Part shown: piece after piece, positions 8,599 through 17,134 of the stretch
Numbering within the stretch: position 1 is the stretch's first letter
Layout of the letters: every line of letters starts with the position of its first letter
Source: Rhodopirellula sp.
GTDB lineage: Bacteria > Planctomycetota > Planctomycetia > Pirellulales > Thermoguttaceae
Direction of reading: 5' to 3'
NCBI GenBank assembly: GCA_012728855.1
Contig: JAAYEH010000045.1
Coordinates: 1-64,000, forward strand
DNA length: 64,000 bases
Translations under genes and position numbers: made by a program
The notes under the pieces: generated by a model
Database searches by the model: none
What the model was told of the DNA's origin: nothing
Seen by the model: only the letters and a program-made list of their open reading frames with translations

Positions 8599-9237
8599 AT
8601 GGCAGTGGCATCCACGAGACAGGGCGAAAGCCGCGTAGTGCTCAACAACGTCCGATGGCAGACGTTCGAAGCGTTGCTGGCCGAAACCGAAAGCGCCGGC
8701 AGTCGTTTCACTTACGACGAAGGGGATCTGGAAATCATGTCGCCTTCCGCGGAACACGAGTTGATCAAGCGGCGTCTGGGGCGGATGATCGAAACCATGA
8801 CCATGGAATTGGAGATCCCGATTGCCAGCCTCGGCAGCACAACCTTCAAAGCCGAGATGAAGCGGAAGGGGATCGAACCGGACGAGTGTTACTACGTGGC
8901 CAATCAACCGCGCGTGCAGGGTCGGATGGAAATCGATCTTGCCGAGGATCCGCCGCCCGATTTGGTGATCGAAGTCGACATCAGTTCCAGCTCCCTCGAC
9001 CAATTGCGGATTTACGCGGCATTGGGAGTTCCCGAGGTATGGATCTGCGACGGCGACACGATTGCAATCCACCATCTTGCCGATGACGGCAGCTATCTTC
9101 GGCGGGACGAAAGTCTGGCGTTTCCTTTCCTCCCGATCGATCAGGTGCAGCACTTTCTCGATCAGGGCAAGACAGTCGATGAGACAATCTGGATCCGCTC
9201 GTTCCGGTCGTGGGTTCTTAATGCGTTGAAGCGGTAG
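8599..9237 (+). CDS. Uma2-family (DUF820) PD-(D/E)XK nuclease-like protein
   Basis: A 212-residue protein. The fold signature runs from RFTYDEGDLEIMSPSAEHEL (about residues 36-55) through PDECYYVANQP, to the core PPPDLVIEVDISSSSLDQ near residues 120-136 and the closing helix-strand LRIYAALGVPEVWICDGDTI. The acidic residues D and E of the IEVD strand belong to the restriction-endonuclease-like fold. Uma2 proteins are very numerous in cyanobacteria and planctomycetes, but their cellular role is unproven. ATG 8599 was chosen because it lies close to the conserved domain; an alternative start lies nine codons upstream. It is convergent with the following Rpn-like gene. Confidence 0.85.
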   Translation: MAVASTRQGESRVVLNNVRWQTFEALLAETESAGSRFTYDEGDLEIMSPSAEHELIKRRLGRMIETMTMELEIPIASLGSTTFKAEMKRKGIEPDECYYVANQPRVQGRMEIDLAEDPPPDLVIEVDISSSSLDQLRIYAALGVPEVWICDGDTIAIHHLADDGSYLRRDESLAFPFLPIDQVQHFLDQGKTVDETIWIRSFRSWVLNALKR

Positions 9238-9243
9238 CAAGCA

Positions 9244-10206
9244 CTAACGCTGCAGTTCCCTGCGAAACGCCTCCAGATCGGCACACGAGGCAGCCTTTCG
9301 CACCAGGTTCGCGAGGTGCTCCCGATCGATCACCATCCGGATCATTTCGGCCAAGCCCAAGGGCACTTCGCCGAAACGAGCGCCGAGAAAAGCCAGAATG
9401 TTTTCTTGAGCGTTCGCGCGAACGGCTTCCTGTAGTCGTTCGTCAACGAGTTCTTGAATCAAGGGCCATTCACCCATCGTATCCTTGTTTTCCAACATGG
9501 AGCGAAACCGTTCGTCAACGAGTTCTTGAATCAACGGGGATTCGATCATGGTCTTTCTGCCTCCCAGAATACCCAGCAAAACGCTCAGCAGCCCAGAATC
9601 ATTATACCGCAGGCGTGTCAACACCTGGGTCACCGCCAGCAAATTCGCCTTCTCCCCCGGCGGGGCATGTTGTTCGATAGCCTCCCGGCAGTTCCGGATC
9701 ACGGTTTCCGGCGAATCGGCGAAATCGGTCAACGGTATCCAGGGAATCAGACCGACATCCTGCGACTGGAGAAGCTTCTTCGCCGGCACGTTCCACAATT
9801 CCACGACGCGCCATTTCACACGGCATGCCGACAGTCCTCGGCGACTGCGGAGGTTTTGTTGGGTCGGAACGCGGAACCTTCCCTTGGGGCGGAGCACCAA
9901 GGTAACCGCCTCCGGTAGCTCGCCACGGTCGAGATAGACCAGCATCAAATCACGAGTCAATTGGGCTCCCAGTCGGCGTTCCGGGTAGGTCGCCACTTCG
10001 AGCAGGAACAGGTCGTCGCGGGCTTCGCCCTCCAGCCGAGCCTCCAGCAGCCCGTCGGGCAACTGCCGCGGTTGGACGACTTCGGCCTGCGCCGGCCGCC
10101 ACGCTTCAATATTCTCGATATCGGCCAGCCGCAGCATCGAGTCGCCGTGGTGCTGGATCAGCCACTTGCTGCTTCTGTCGTAGGACTGGTGTTCTTGTTG
10201 GACCAT
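9244..10206 (-). CDS. Rpn/PD-(D/E)XK-like putative nuclease with C-terminal repeats
   Basis: A 320-residue protein. The N-terminal half has a restriction-endonuclease-like pattern: RLEGEARDDLFLLEVATYPERR (split by one residue from a leading DGLLEA) followed by RDLMLVYLDRGELPEAVTLVLRPKG. The remainder is helical and charged, with two copies of LIQELVDER 25 residues apart, then a helical tail that matches C-terminal regions of Rpn-like or transposase-associated proteins. Relatives promote recA-independent recombination or are annotated as putative transposases, but the function here is inferred. The likely start is ATG 10206, four codons inside the open frame. It sits between two other nuclease-like genes without an obvious operon. 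Confidence 0.7.
   Translation of the reverse strand: MVQQEHQSYDRSSKWLIQHHGDSMLRLADIENIEAWRPAQAEVVQPRQLPDGLLEARLEGEARDDLFLLEVATYPERRLGAQLTRDLMLVYLDRGELPEAVTLVLRPKGRFRVPTQQNLRSRRGLSACRVKWRVVELWNVPAKKLLQSQDVGLIPWIPLTDFADSPETVIRNCREAIEQHAPPGEKANLLAVTQVLTRLRYNDSGLLSVLLGILGGRKTMIESPLIQELVDERFRSMLENKDTMGEWPLIQELVDERLQEAVRANAQENILAFLGARFGEVPLGLAEMIRMVIDREHLANLVRKAASCADLEAFRRELQR
9438..9535. repeat. Internal direct repeat in the Rpn-like gene
   Basis: A stretch beginning CGTTCGTCAACGAGTTCTTG at about 9438 recurs almost base for base at about 9509, encoding the same nine residues LIQELVDER on the minus strand. The near-identity at DNA level suggests a recent in-frame duplication in the helical C-terminal part. 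Confidence 0.8.
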
Positions 10207-10337
10207 ATCGCCATACACTCAGGACCGCTCGAAGCTATTCTTCTGGTGGATCGTGGTGAGGTTGGGCTCGCGCATTACTCGTCGGCTGGCTCATCTCCTT
10301 CTTCCGCACCGCTGCCATACGCTGCCCAACGCTGGTC

Positions 10338-11399
10338 TCACGCCGAACACAAGACCGGACCAAGCTGGTCCAGTTCGGACACGTCTTCCAGAGCGATGCT
10401 CGACCAGAGCCGCCCTCGCGCGGTAATCTTCATCAACGATATCAAGGAATCCACCTGCTCCTTCGGCAGCGGAACCCAAACACTGGGTCTCTTGTCTCCA
10501 AAGTTCTTGAACCGGCACACCGCCCAAAAAGGCTTTCCGGGTAGGTGAATCTTGAAAAACGCCACGGTGTCCTCAAATTCCACCGGGCGATTTGGCCCCA
10601 GAAGCCGTTGGACAACCCTCAGGCCATCGAGTTCCGCCTTGGTTGTCTCGACGGATCGTCTCTTCTTCGGCTCATCGTCGGCCACTTGCTCCGCGCCATC
10701 TTCGCCAAGCACCGAGGACAAACGGTATTGTTTTGCCCAAGCGTCAATGGCGGCCTTCAGTACCGGCTTCCAACTCTCAACCACACTGGCAACGAGATTC
10801 CTCGTCTCGATATTTGCCACGGCGAGCCTGATAAACTCCGGCGAGGGCTCCAACAAACGTGCAAGCTCGTCGACGAGAAGATTCTGTGCTCGTCGCCTCT
10901 GCGCGAACGTGCGCATAAGCTCCAGGTTGAACCGAGACTTCTGAAGCAAGGTAAGGAAATCCCAAGGCGGTTCGTCGTCGCCCAGTATTTGCCATTCCAC
11001 GAAGGGCTTCTTGTCCATCACGTTGTCGTGCTCGATATCCGAAAAGAAACGCCAATGCACTCCGTTGGTGAGAATACCCAACTTGGCCGCCGGAGCCTTT
11101 GCAAAGTAGTCGCCAAGTTGCTCGTCGTAGCCCGAAAGTCTGCGGTCAACCTGTTTGGCTTCGACAAAGAAGACGGGACTTCCGTTCTGGAAGAAGGCGT
11201 AGTCCACCGGCTTGGCCGAGCGCCCACGTCCGAAGTCTTCGCGATGCTCCGGAACGCATTCACGTGGATCGGTCACGTCATAACGGAGCAATGTGAACAG
11301 CGGCTCAATTAGGCTTCTCTTGGTCGCCTGCTCGTTTCCTTTACAGTGTTCGGCCAAATCTTTCACTCGTTTGACGTAAGCAACGATGGCGTCCCGCAT
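10338..11399 (-). CDS. Type I restriction HsdR N-terminal-like nuclease domain protein
   Basis: A 353-residue protein whose first 150 residues match the nuclease domain at the start of HsdR subunits: NEQATKRSLIEPLFTLLRYD, then SAKPVDYAFFQNGSPVFFVE followed by AK, which gives the D...ExK catalytic residues. GILTNGVHWRFFSDIE follows. No helicase domain is present, so this is a stand-alone nuclease-like protein and not a complete restriction subunit. The C-terminal third (WAVCRFKNFGDKRPSVWVPL) is a separate domain I do not recognise. No methylase or specificity gene lies nearby. The frame is open for 38 codons upstream, but ATG 11399 begins right at the conserved helix (MRDAIVAYVKRVKDLAEH). A role in DNA defence or repair is plausible. 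Confidence 0.78.
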   Translation of the reverse strand: MRDAIVAYVKRVKDLAEHCKGNEQATKRSLIEPLFTLLRYDVTDPRECVPEHREDFGRGRSAKPVDYAFFQNGSPVFFVEAKQVDRRLSGYDEQLGDYFAKAPAAKLGILTNGVHWRFFSDIEHDNVMDKKPFVEWQILGDDEPPWDFLTLLQKSRFNLELMRTFAQRRRAQNLLVDELARLLEPSPEFIRLAVANIETRNLVASVVESWKPVLKAAIDAWAKQYRLSSVLGEDGAEQVADDEPKKRRSVETTKAELDGLRVVQRLLGPNRPVEFEDTVAFFKIHLPGKPFWAVCRFKNFGDKRPSVWVPLPKEQVDSLISLMKITARGRLWSSIALEDVSELDQLGPVLCSA

Positions 11400-11530
11400 G
11401 TCAGATCTCCCGAAGACGGAATTGTTGACCGTTAGCCCCACCGGAGAATTGGGTGAGTGTCCCCGGCCGTGCAGCAGTTGGCAATGGTAGCACACCACCC
11501 ACACGAACCGCAAGCCTCTTCAGTTCCCCT

Positions 11531-13699
11531 CTAACAACCCCGCACCAGCCGATCGACCACCAACTGGCGGAACTCGGGCGAGAGGTTGGCGAAATAGGCG
11601 GTGAAGCCCGTCACGCGCACGACAAGGTCCGGATACTGCGAGGGATCTTTGTGCGCGGCCAGCACCTGCTCGGCGTCGACGATGTTGATGTTGAACAAGG
11701 TGCCGCCCAGGGCGAAATGGGTTGTGATGAGACTGGTGATCGTGTTGACCGCTTCGTCGGACTGGGCGATGCATGGATCGAGTTCAAGCTGGATGGGCGC
11801 CGTGTTGCCGTAGCCAGGTTGAATGGCGGCAATCGCCTTGACCATCGCCGTGGCCGCGCCGTCGTCGCGGAATCCCGGCCGGGGATTGGCGCCGTGCGCG
11901 ATTGGTTCGCCGGCGCGGCGGCCGTCGGGCGTGGCGCCGAGTTGCTTGCCCAACCGCAGTGTGTCGGCCCAGGAAAACCAGCCCGGGATCATCCGCCGTC
12001 CGCCCGGCGTGGGCTTCCCGACAACCAGCCGGGTAAACAGTCGCGAGACTTCCAGAGCCCAGTGATCGCCGAGCGAGTCGCCTTCGCCGTAATGCGGCGC
12101 CGTCCGCATCATCAGCCGCACGCGCTCGCCGTCGACGCCCCGGTAATCGTTGCGCAGGTGTTCGGCGAGTTCCTCCCAGGCGATCCGACGCTGCTCGGCC
12201 ACGCGGCACTGGAGTGCGGCCAGCGAGTCGGCCACGTTGGCCAGGCCCGCCCCGTCGACGCACATGTTGTACAGGTCCACGCCGCCGTTGGTCACGTTGA
12301 GACCCCGCTGGATCGGACCGTGCGTGAGCAGATTCAGCAGCAGTTCCGGTTCGTTGAGGTGCTGGTGGTCGAGTTGCACGTCGATCCCTCGTGCCGTGCA
12401 AAGGACGGCCTTGCCGAGATGCTCTTCGAATCGCCGCCAAAGCGAATCGATGGAAGGGGCATCGGCTTCCGCCATCATCTCGTCGAAGGCCGCCATGAAG
12501 ACCTTGACCACATTGATCTTCACGGTGTCGTTCATGGTGTATTCGAGGCCCGGCAAGGCCATCCAGTTGCAGCCCACGGCGATCCGTTGGCGCGCCAATT
12601 CGGCCGAGTAACCGTTGCGCATGAAGCCCTCGACCAGGGCTTTGTCGCCTGAGAATCGCGGCCAGGCCTTGCGATCCTCGATGAGATACTCGACGCCGCG
12701 GCGCAACAGGCGCGGATCGAGACCGTCGTGGACGCGAATCGTGAGGTTGCACGTCGATTTCAGCCGGTGCGCCGCCTCCAGGATCAGGAAAGAAAGGGGA
12801 CTGGTCTGATCGTGCCCGTCGGAGGCAGGCCCGCCGAGCTGATAATAGTGCGGATCATTCAGCAGCAGGCAGGCCAGCAGGAAGATCGCGTCCTCGTCGT
12901 CGATGCGGCCTTCATCACGGTCCCGCTCGTAATAGGGGCGAAGCAACTCGTCAAGTTGCCCGCCCGCGCCGTCGCGGTTGTAAACCCGCGAGGCCATGTT
13001 AAACCAGGCGATCCATTGGCAGGCCTCGCGGAGCGTCCGCGGCGGGCCTTCGATCAGCCAGCGATTCACTTCGGCCATCTCACGGAGATTGGCCTCCAGC
13101 GCCGGGTCGGACTCGCGGGCCGTGGCTGCGTCGATCGCCTGGACCGTGCGGTGAATCCAACCCTGTACGGCCCGAATCACACGTTCTTCGGCCTCGTAAA
13201 ACTCCGCCTTTTCCGGCCCATGCTCCGCGCGGTGCTGCCGCACCTCGGCCAGCAGGCCGCCCCATCCCCGTGTGAGGCCGATCCGGTAGTCGGGCGCGAA
13301 GTGGGCGTCGTTGCCGATGCCGGAAATGATCCCGTAGCGATCCTGGTCCGGTCGTAGTTCGGGGAAATCGAACTCGGGCGGCCAGTTGCACTTCCGCATC
13401 CGATTCAACAGCACCATGTAACGTCCGGCCAACGCATCCATCGGGTCGACGTAAACCGGATGATGCCGCATCAAGTCGCAGAAATTGTCGGCCCAACCCT
13501 GCAGACCGTAGAACGAGCCGTTGGGATGGTTGGGCTTCGGCTGCCAGACGAAATCCTCCGGCGGCAGGACCATTCCGTAATCGTCCTCGTTCATGTAGCC
13601 CAGCCGCCGGAGTTTCTCCTGTGTCTGGGCCTCCTTGCGCCGGCGGAGGTGTTCCAGACGAGTCGCGTAGTCGAGTCGGTTTTGCAGTCCGAGTGCCAT
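11531..13699 (-). CDS. Glycyl radical enzyme of unknown substrate
   Basis: A 722-residue glycyl radical enzyme, near the low end of family lengths. The radical-bearing loop is VRVTGFTAYFANLSPEF, with the glycine at residue 698; the usual tyrosine after it is phenylalanine. The active-site cysteine is most likely C377 in AVGCNWMALPG. Characterised lyases and dehydratases of the family have a glutamate two residues after this cysteine (CxE) and pyruvate formate-lyase has two adjacent cysteines; here it is Cys-Asn-Trp. The PFL-type barrel is otherwise recognisable (NVTNGGVDLYN, LGATPDGRRAGEPI). Its activase is encoded 17 bases upstream, and the locus also has oxidoreductases, a transporter and a divergent regulator. 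It should catalyse a radical C-C, C-O or C-N cleavage on a small, probably sugar-derived molecule, anaerobically. The reaction is unknown. Confidence 0.9.
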   Translation of the reverse strand: MALGLQNRLDYATRLEHLRRRKEAQTQEKLRRLGYMNEDDYGMVLPPEDFVWQPKPNHPNGSFYGLQGWADNFCDLMRHHPVYVDPMDALAGRYMVLLNRMRKCNWPPEFDFPELRPDQDRYGIISGIGNDAHFAPDYRIGLTRGWGGLLAEVRQHRAEHGPEKAEFYEAEERVIRAVQGWIHRTVQAIDAATARESDPALEANLREMAEVNRWLIEGPPRTLREACQWIAWFNMASRVYNRDGAGGQLDELLRPYYERDRDEGRIDDEDAIFLLACLLLNDPHYYQLGGPASDGHDQTSPLSFLILEAAHRLKSTCNLTIRVHDGLDPRLLRRGVEYLIEDRKAWPRFSGDKALVEGFMRNGYSAELARQRIAVGCNWMALPGLEYTMNDTVKINVVKVFMAAFDEMMAEADAPSIDSLWRRFEEHLGKAVLCTARGIDVQLDHQHLNEPELLLNLLTHGPIQRGLNVTNGGVDLYNMCVDGAGLANVADSLAALQCRVAEQRRIAWEELAEHLRNDYRGVDGERVRLMMRTAPHYGEGDSLGDHWALEVSRLFTRLVVGKPTPGGRRMIPGWFSWADTLRLGKQLGATPDGRRAGEPIAHGANPRPGFRDDGAATAMVKAIAAIQPGYGNTAPIQLELDPCIAQSDEAVNTITSLITTHFALGGTLFNINIVDAEQVLAAHKDPSQYPDLVVRVTGFTAYFANLSPEFRQLVVDRLVRGC

Positions 13700-13716
13700 C
13701 GGGAAGAGCCTCTGGA

Positions 13717-14649
13717 TTAGGAAGAAGCATATTGCTTGCGGACGCCAGCGCCGGCCACGGTAACGGCAAAGTTGGGACGCACGGCCCTCGCCGCCAGTGT
13801 CTGTAATTCAGCCGCCGTAGGTGAATGGAACCTCGGCGGCGGGCCGGCCAGTCCGAGGGCTTCGTACTTGCCTGTGCCCAGCGGATGATAAGGCAGGAGA
13901 TCATACTGTTCGACGCTGGCGAGCGTGGCCAAAAAATCAGCGATGGCCTCGATGTCGTCGGGCCGATTGTTGACGCCGGAAATCACGGGCGTTCGGATGA
14001 CCAGCGGTTTGCCGCAGTCGTCGAGTTGGCGGAGGTTTTCCAGAACCGGTGCGTTGGACATACCGGTCCAGGCCCGATGGGCGGTGTCGTCCAGCAGCTT
14101 GATGTCGACGAGGAAAAGGTCCACCAGCGGAACCAACTGGGCGACAACCTCCCAGGGCCAAGCCAGATTGGATTCGACCGCCGTGTGGATCCCCTCTCGC
14201 CGGCAGAGTTCGAGGATCGCCCGAGTAAACTCGGCCTGCACCAGCGGTTCGCCTCCGGAAATCGTTGCTCCGCCGTCCGGCTGGTAGAAGGGTCGATCTG
14301 AGAGCACCTCGGCGACTACCGTCTCGGCCGTGCGCGTTTCACCAACCCGTACCAGCGATTGGGCATAGCAGGTGTCGACGCACTCGCCACAGGCCACGCA
14401 ACGATCGCGATGATAGACGTGCCCTGCCGCCGTGAATTCGTGAGCGCTCTGTCGGCAGACCTCGGCGCAAGCCTTGCAACCGATGCAGCGCTCGGGAAAA
14501 ACCTGTATTTCCGGCTGCCGGCGATACGTCTCGGGATTGTGGCACCAAGGGCAGCGCATTTGGCAGCCCTTCAAGAAGATGGTGGTGCGAATTCCGGGCC
14601 CATCGTGGACCGAGAAGCGTTGGATGTGGGTGACGATTCCGCTGGCCAC
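13717..14649 (-). CDS. Glycyl radical enzyme activating enzyme (radical SAM)
   Basis: A 310-residue radical SAM enzyme that installs the glycyl radical on its partner. The CxxxCxxC cluster site is C29, C33 and C36 (KGCQMRCPWCHNPE). Two bacterial ferredoxin-type 4Fe-4S motifs follow at C55-C65 (CIGCKACAEVC) and C84-C94 (CVACGECVDTC), as in activases of dehydratase and decarboxylase-type glycyl radical enzymes; pyruvate formate-lyase activase lacks them. TISGGEPLVQ near residue 130 is the SAM-binding GGE motif. It lies immediately before the glycyl radical gene in the same operon, which supports a dedicated pair. Activity requires an anaerobic cytoplasm. No feature looks damaged. Confidence 0.95.
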   Translation of the reverse strand: MASGIVTHIQRFSVHDGPGIRTTIFLKGCQMRCPWCHNPETYRRQPEIQVFPERCIGCKACAEVCRQSAHEFTAAGHVYHRDRCVACGECVDTCYAQSLVRVGETRTAETVVAEVLSDRPFYQPDGGATISGGEPLVQAEFTRAILELCRREGIHTAVESNLAWPWEVVAQLVPLVDLFLVDIKLLDDTAHRAWTGMSNAPVLENLRQLDDCGKPLVIRTPVISGVNNRPDDIEAIADFLATLASVEQYDLLPYHPLGTGKYEALGLAGPPPRFHSPTAAELQTLAARAVRPNFAVTVAGAGVRKQYASS

Positions 14650-14667
14650 AGACCCTCTCCTCGTTGA

Positions 14668-15738
14668 CTACTTCCAGAGGGAGGCGACCGGCGAATCGTG
14701 CTCGGCCGATCGGAGAGGCAAGCTCACGCCGACGCCTTCCCGCGCCGAGCGGATGGCGGCATCGAGAACCTCCTGCGTGTCGCGGCAGACCGCGGGCCGG
14801 CAGAGAGGATAGACTTCGCTCCCCGTTTCCAGGGCCCAGAGGAAATGGGCGGTGCCGTTGGCCATGTTCGGCGCGGGCGTGGGCGGCGAGATCTCTTCAC
14901 CGCTCGGCTGCTCTGCAGTAGTCCTCCACAAGCGTCCGCCTCTACCCGGCCCAAAGGTCACCGAACCCCGCTCCGCCCAGATCGTCGCCAGGTATCCGGT
15001 CACGGGCTGACCGACTTGTCCCCACGCCCCCTCGGCCGTGGCGATCGCGTGGGGATAACTCATGACGACGATGGCATGGTCTTCGACTGCCGGGGCTGTT
15101 TGGAGCCACTGACCGGCCACGGCCGTCACACGCGTGGGCCGGCCCAACAAGACTTGGGCCATGTTGATGCCGTAGCAGCAGAGATCGACCAGCACACCGG
15201 CGCCGTTCCGCTGCGGATCGAGGATCCACTCGCGGAACCAGGCGGAACACTCCACATCCGGTCCCCCGTGACTCGCGCGGTGCGTGAGCTGCCAGATGGC
15301 GCCGAACTCGCCGCTGGTGGCAATTTCCAGCGCCGCCTGGACCTGGGGGCGCCAGACGACGGGCCAGTTGATCATCAACCGCACGCCGGCCGCCTGGGCC
15401 GCGGCGATCAGCCCTTCGGCGCCTTGGAGGGTCGCCGCCATCGGCTTCTCGACCATGACGTGCAGCCCCTGCCGGGCCGCCCAAGCGCCGGCCTCCGCAC
15501 CTTGGGCGTTGTCGCAAAACACGTAAACCGCGTCGAGCGACTCTCGATCGACCATTTCACGGTAGTCCGGATAAGCCGCACATCCATATTGTTGCACAAC
15601 CCGATCCAGCAGCGCCTGGTGTGGGTCGGCGACGGCCGCGAGTTGCCCGTTATCCGACGCTTTCAGATCTTCGAGGTTGCCCCATACATGGTCGTGCGTC
15701 AGCCCTGCTACGCCGATTCGGTAGGTCTTAGCCATCAT
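14668..15738 (-). CDS. Gfo/Idh/MocA family oxidoreductase, cytoplasmic
   Basis: A 356-residue protein without a signal peptide. It starts MMAKTYRIGVAGLTHDHVWG; the nucleotide loop reads GVAGLTHDH, not the standard GxGxxG, much as in the oxidoreductase at 1226. The EKP signature is intact in HVMVEKPMAATLQGAEGL near residue 95. The C-terminal domain carries NGAGVLVDLCCYGINMAQVLLG, the region of the catalytic histidine, where cysteine and tyrosine appear and the usual histidine does not. Its start overlaps the end of the transporter gene by 11 bases and the activase starts 18 bases downstream, so it lies firmly inside the operon. Presumably it prepares or processes the glycyl radical enzyme's substrate. 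The missing histidine could mean altered chemistry. Confidence 0.82.
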   Translation of the reverse strand: MMAKTYRIGVAGLTHDHVWGNLEDLKASDNGQLAAVADPHQALLDRVVQQYGCAAYPDYREMVDRESLDAVYVFCDNAQGAEAGAWAARQGLHVMVEKPMAATLQGAEGLIAAAQAAGVRLMINWPVVWRPQVQAALEIATSGEFGAIWQLTHRASHGGPDVECSAWFREWILDPQRNGAGVLVDLCCYGINMAQVLLGRPTRVTAVAGQWLQTAPAVEDHAIVVMSYPHAIATAEGAWGQVGQPVTGYLATIWAERGSVTFGPGRGGRLWRTTAEQPSGEEISPPTPAPNMANGTAHFLWALETGSEVYPLCRPAVCRDTQEVLDAAIRSAREGVGVSLPLRSAEHDSPVASLWK

Positions 15739-17131
15739 CGTGTCTCACGTTTGGATTCATCGCCGGTTGCCTGGCTCCATCCCGCTCACCACTCCACCAC
15801 TCCATCACTCCCTCCCCCCTCCCCCCTCCCCCCGCTCCCGTCTCATCGCGGAACCCCGCGGCCACCAGCACCGTGGCTGCCAGGCCGATCGCCGCGGCGG
15901 TGTACCAGAAGAGCGAATAGTCGAGTGTTCCGCCCGCGGGCGTATACCGCTCGGACAGCCAACCGTTGAGCGGGCCCGCTACCAGCGGGCCGACGCCCAG
16001 GATCACCATCATGAAAACGGTCTGCGCGGAGTAGCGGGTATCGGGCGGGGCAAGGCGGTCGACATAGATGAACCCGGCCGCAAAGAAAAAGGCGAAAGAA
16101 AATCCGTGAATCAACTGCGCGGCGACGATCAACTCCAACGGCAATTGTGTCGTGCCGAAAAATGCGTACTTGAGGAAGTAACACGAAGCGCCCAAGGCAA
16201 TCACCGTGCGAAAGCCCAGCCGGCTCAGTACCGGACCGAGCACCGCCAGGGCAAGAATCTCGGCGAATTGGCCGAGCGACATGGCGGGCATGATGTACGC
16301 GTCGGCCAGCCCGATCGCCGCCAGAAACTTGCTCATCTGCACGAAGTAGAGGCAATGGATCACGCTCACTACCAGCGCCGCGGCGACCAGCACCGCAAAC
16401 GAACGTCGCCGCACGAGGGCAAAGGCGGCTGCGAATGCCAGCTTTCGCGCCGCCTCGCGCTTGGGCGGCGTCCGCGGCAGCCCGAACCAGCAGAACAGCG
16501 CATAACCGACCGACACCGCGCCGGCGACCCGTACCGAATCGACCATCCTGGCCGGAGAGTCGGGCAACTCCCTGCCGGTGAAGAAGGGGGGCAACCAGCG
16601 GAATTCCAAGTCCGACTGTAGCCAGAGCATGGGAAAGACCCATGCCACGGTAATCCACGCCAACGTTCCCACCGCCCGCACGCCCGGAAATTGCCGCTTC
16701 GGGTCCGGCAGGTGCGCCAAGGCCAGCGAGTTGGTCAGCGAGAGGGTGGGGGCGAAGAGAACGGCGTAGGCAATCGACAGCCACAGCCAGGCGATATACG
16801 TCGTCTGATAGGCCGTGACGAACTTGACTGCGCCGCCGACAGCTAAGAGCACGGCCAGGCACCGCGAGGGCGCCATGTAGCGATCGGCGATCTGGCCGGC
16901 AATGAACGGAGCGGTCAATGCGCCGATCGCGCCGGCCACGGCGATAATCATGCCGATCTGGAAATCGCTGAAGCCCAGCCCGCCCACGGCACGGTCGGCC
17001 GAGAGGAACCGGGCGGCAATCGGCAGCCACAGGCCGTAGACGGCGTACTGCAGGAACATCATCACATAGAGCCGCGGGTCGACGCCGCGCGGCGAATCGG
17101 TCGCTTCAGTCGTGTTGGAATCGTTCTTCAC
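15728..17131 (-). CDS. MFS transporter, nucleoside/sugar:H+ symporter type
   Basis: A 467-residue integral membrane protein with about twelve hydrophobic segments. The start region (LYVMMFLQYAVYGLWLPIAA), the first repeat loop (GQIADRYMAPSRCLAVLLAV) and the YVDRLAPPDTRYSAQTVF segment near residue 380 resemble the NupG/XapB-type nucleoside:proton symporter family of the major facilitator superfamily. Planctomycete members often lie in sugar loci, so the substrate may be a sugar or sugar-like compound. Placed between two Gfo/Idh genes, it probably imports the substrate of this locus. The last 30 residues (from GAGGGGRGEGVMEWW) are encoded by a purine-rich repeat and look like an added tail; the transport domain ends before it. 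Confidence 0.82.
   Translation of the reverse strand: MKNDSNTTEATDSPRGVDPRLYVMMFLQYAVYGLWLPIAARFLSADRAVGGLGFSDFQIGMIIAVAGAIGALTAPFIAGQIADRYMAPSRCLAVLLAVGGAVKFVTAYQTTYIAWLWLSIAYAVLFAPTLSLTNSLALAHLPDPKRQFPGVRAVGTLAWITVAWVFPMLWLQSDLEFRWLPPFFTGRELPDSPARMVDSVRVAGAVSVGYALFCWFGLPRTPPKREAARKLAFAAAFALVRRRSFAVLVAAALVVSVIHCLYFVQMSKFLAAIGLADAYIMPAMSLGQFAEILALAVLGPVLSRLGFRTVIALGASCYFLKYAFFGTTQLPLELIVAAQLIHGFSFAFFFAAGFIYVDRLAPPDTRYSAQTVFMMVILGVGPLVAGPLNGWLSERYTPAGGTLDYSLFWYTAAAIGLAATVLVAAGFRDETGAGGGGRGEGVMEWWSGERDGARQPAMNPNVRHDDG
15780..15840. repeat. Pyrimidine-rich tandem tract in the end of the MFS gene
   Basis: The plus strand shows CCACTCCACCACTCCATCAC followed by three runs of CCTCCCC-type sequence. 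On the coding (minus) strand this is a G/A-rich tandem array with TGGAGTGG units. It lies inside the last coding segment of the transporter, just before the start of the next gene. It looks like an inserted simple repeat that has become coding; a G-quadruplex on the coding strand is possible. Confidence 0.7.
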
Positions 17132-17134
17132 GGC

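Noticed and set aside
11531-13699. Glycyl radical enzyme as pyruvate formate-lyase.
   Set aside because: The pair of adjacent cysteines is missing, the activase carries extra ferredoxin-type clusters that pyruvate formate-lyase activase lacks, and the operon is of sugar type.
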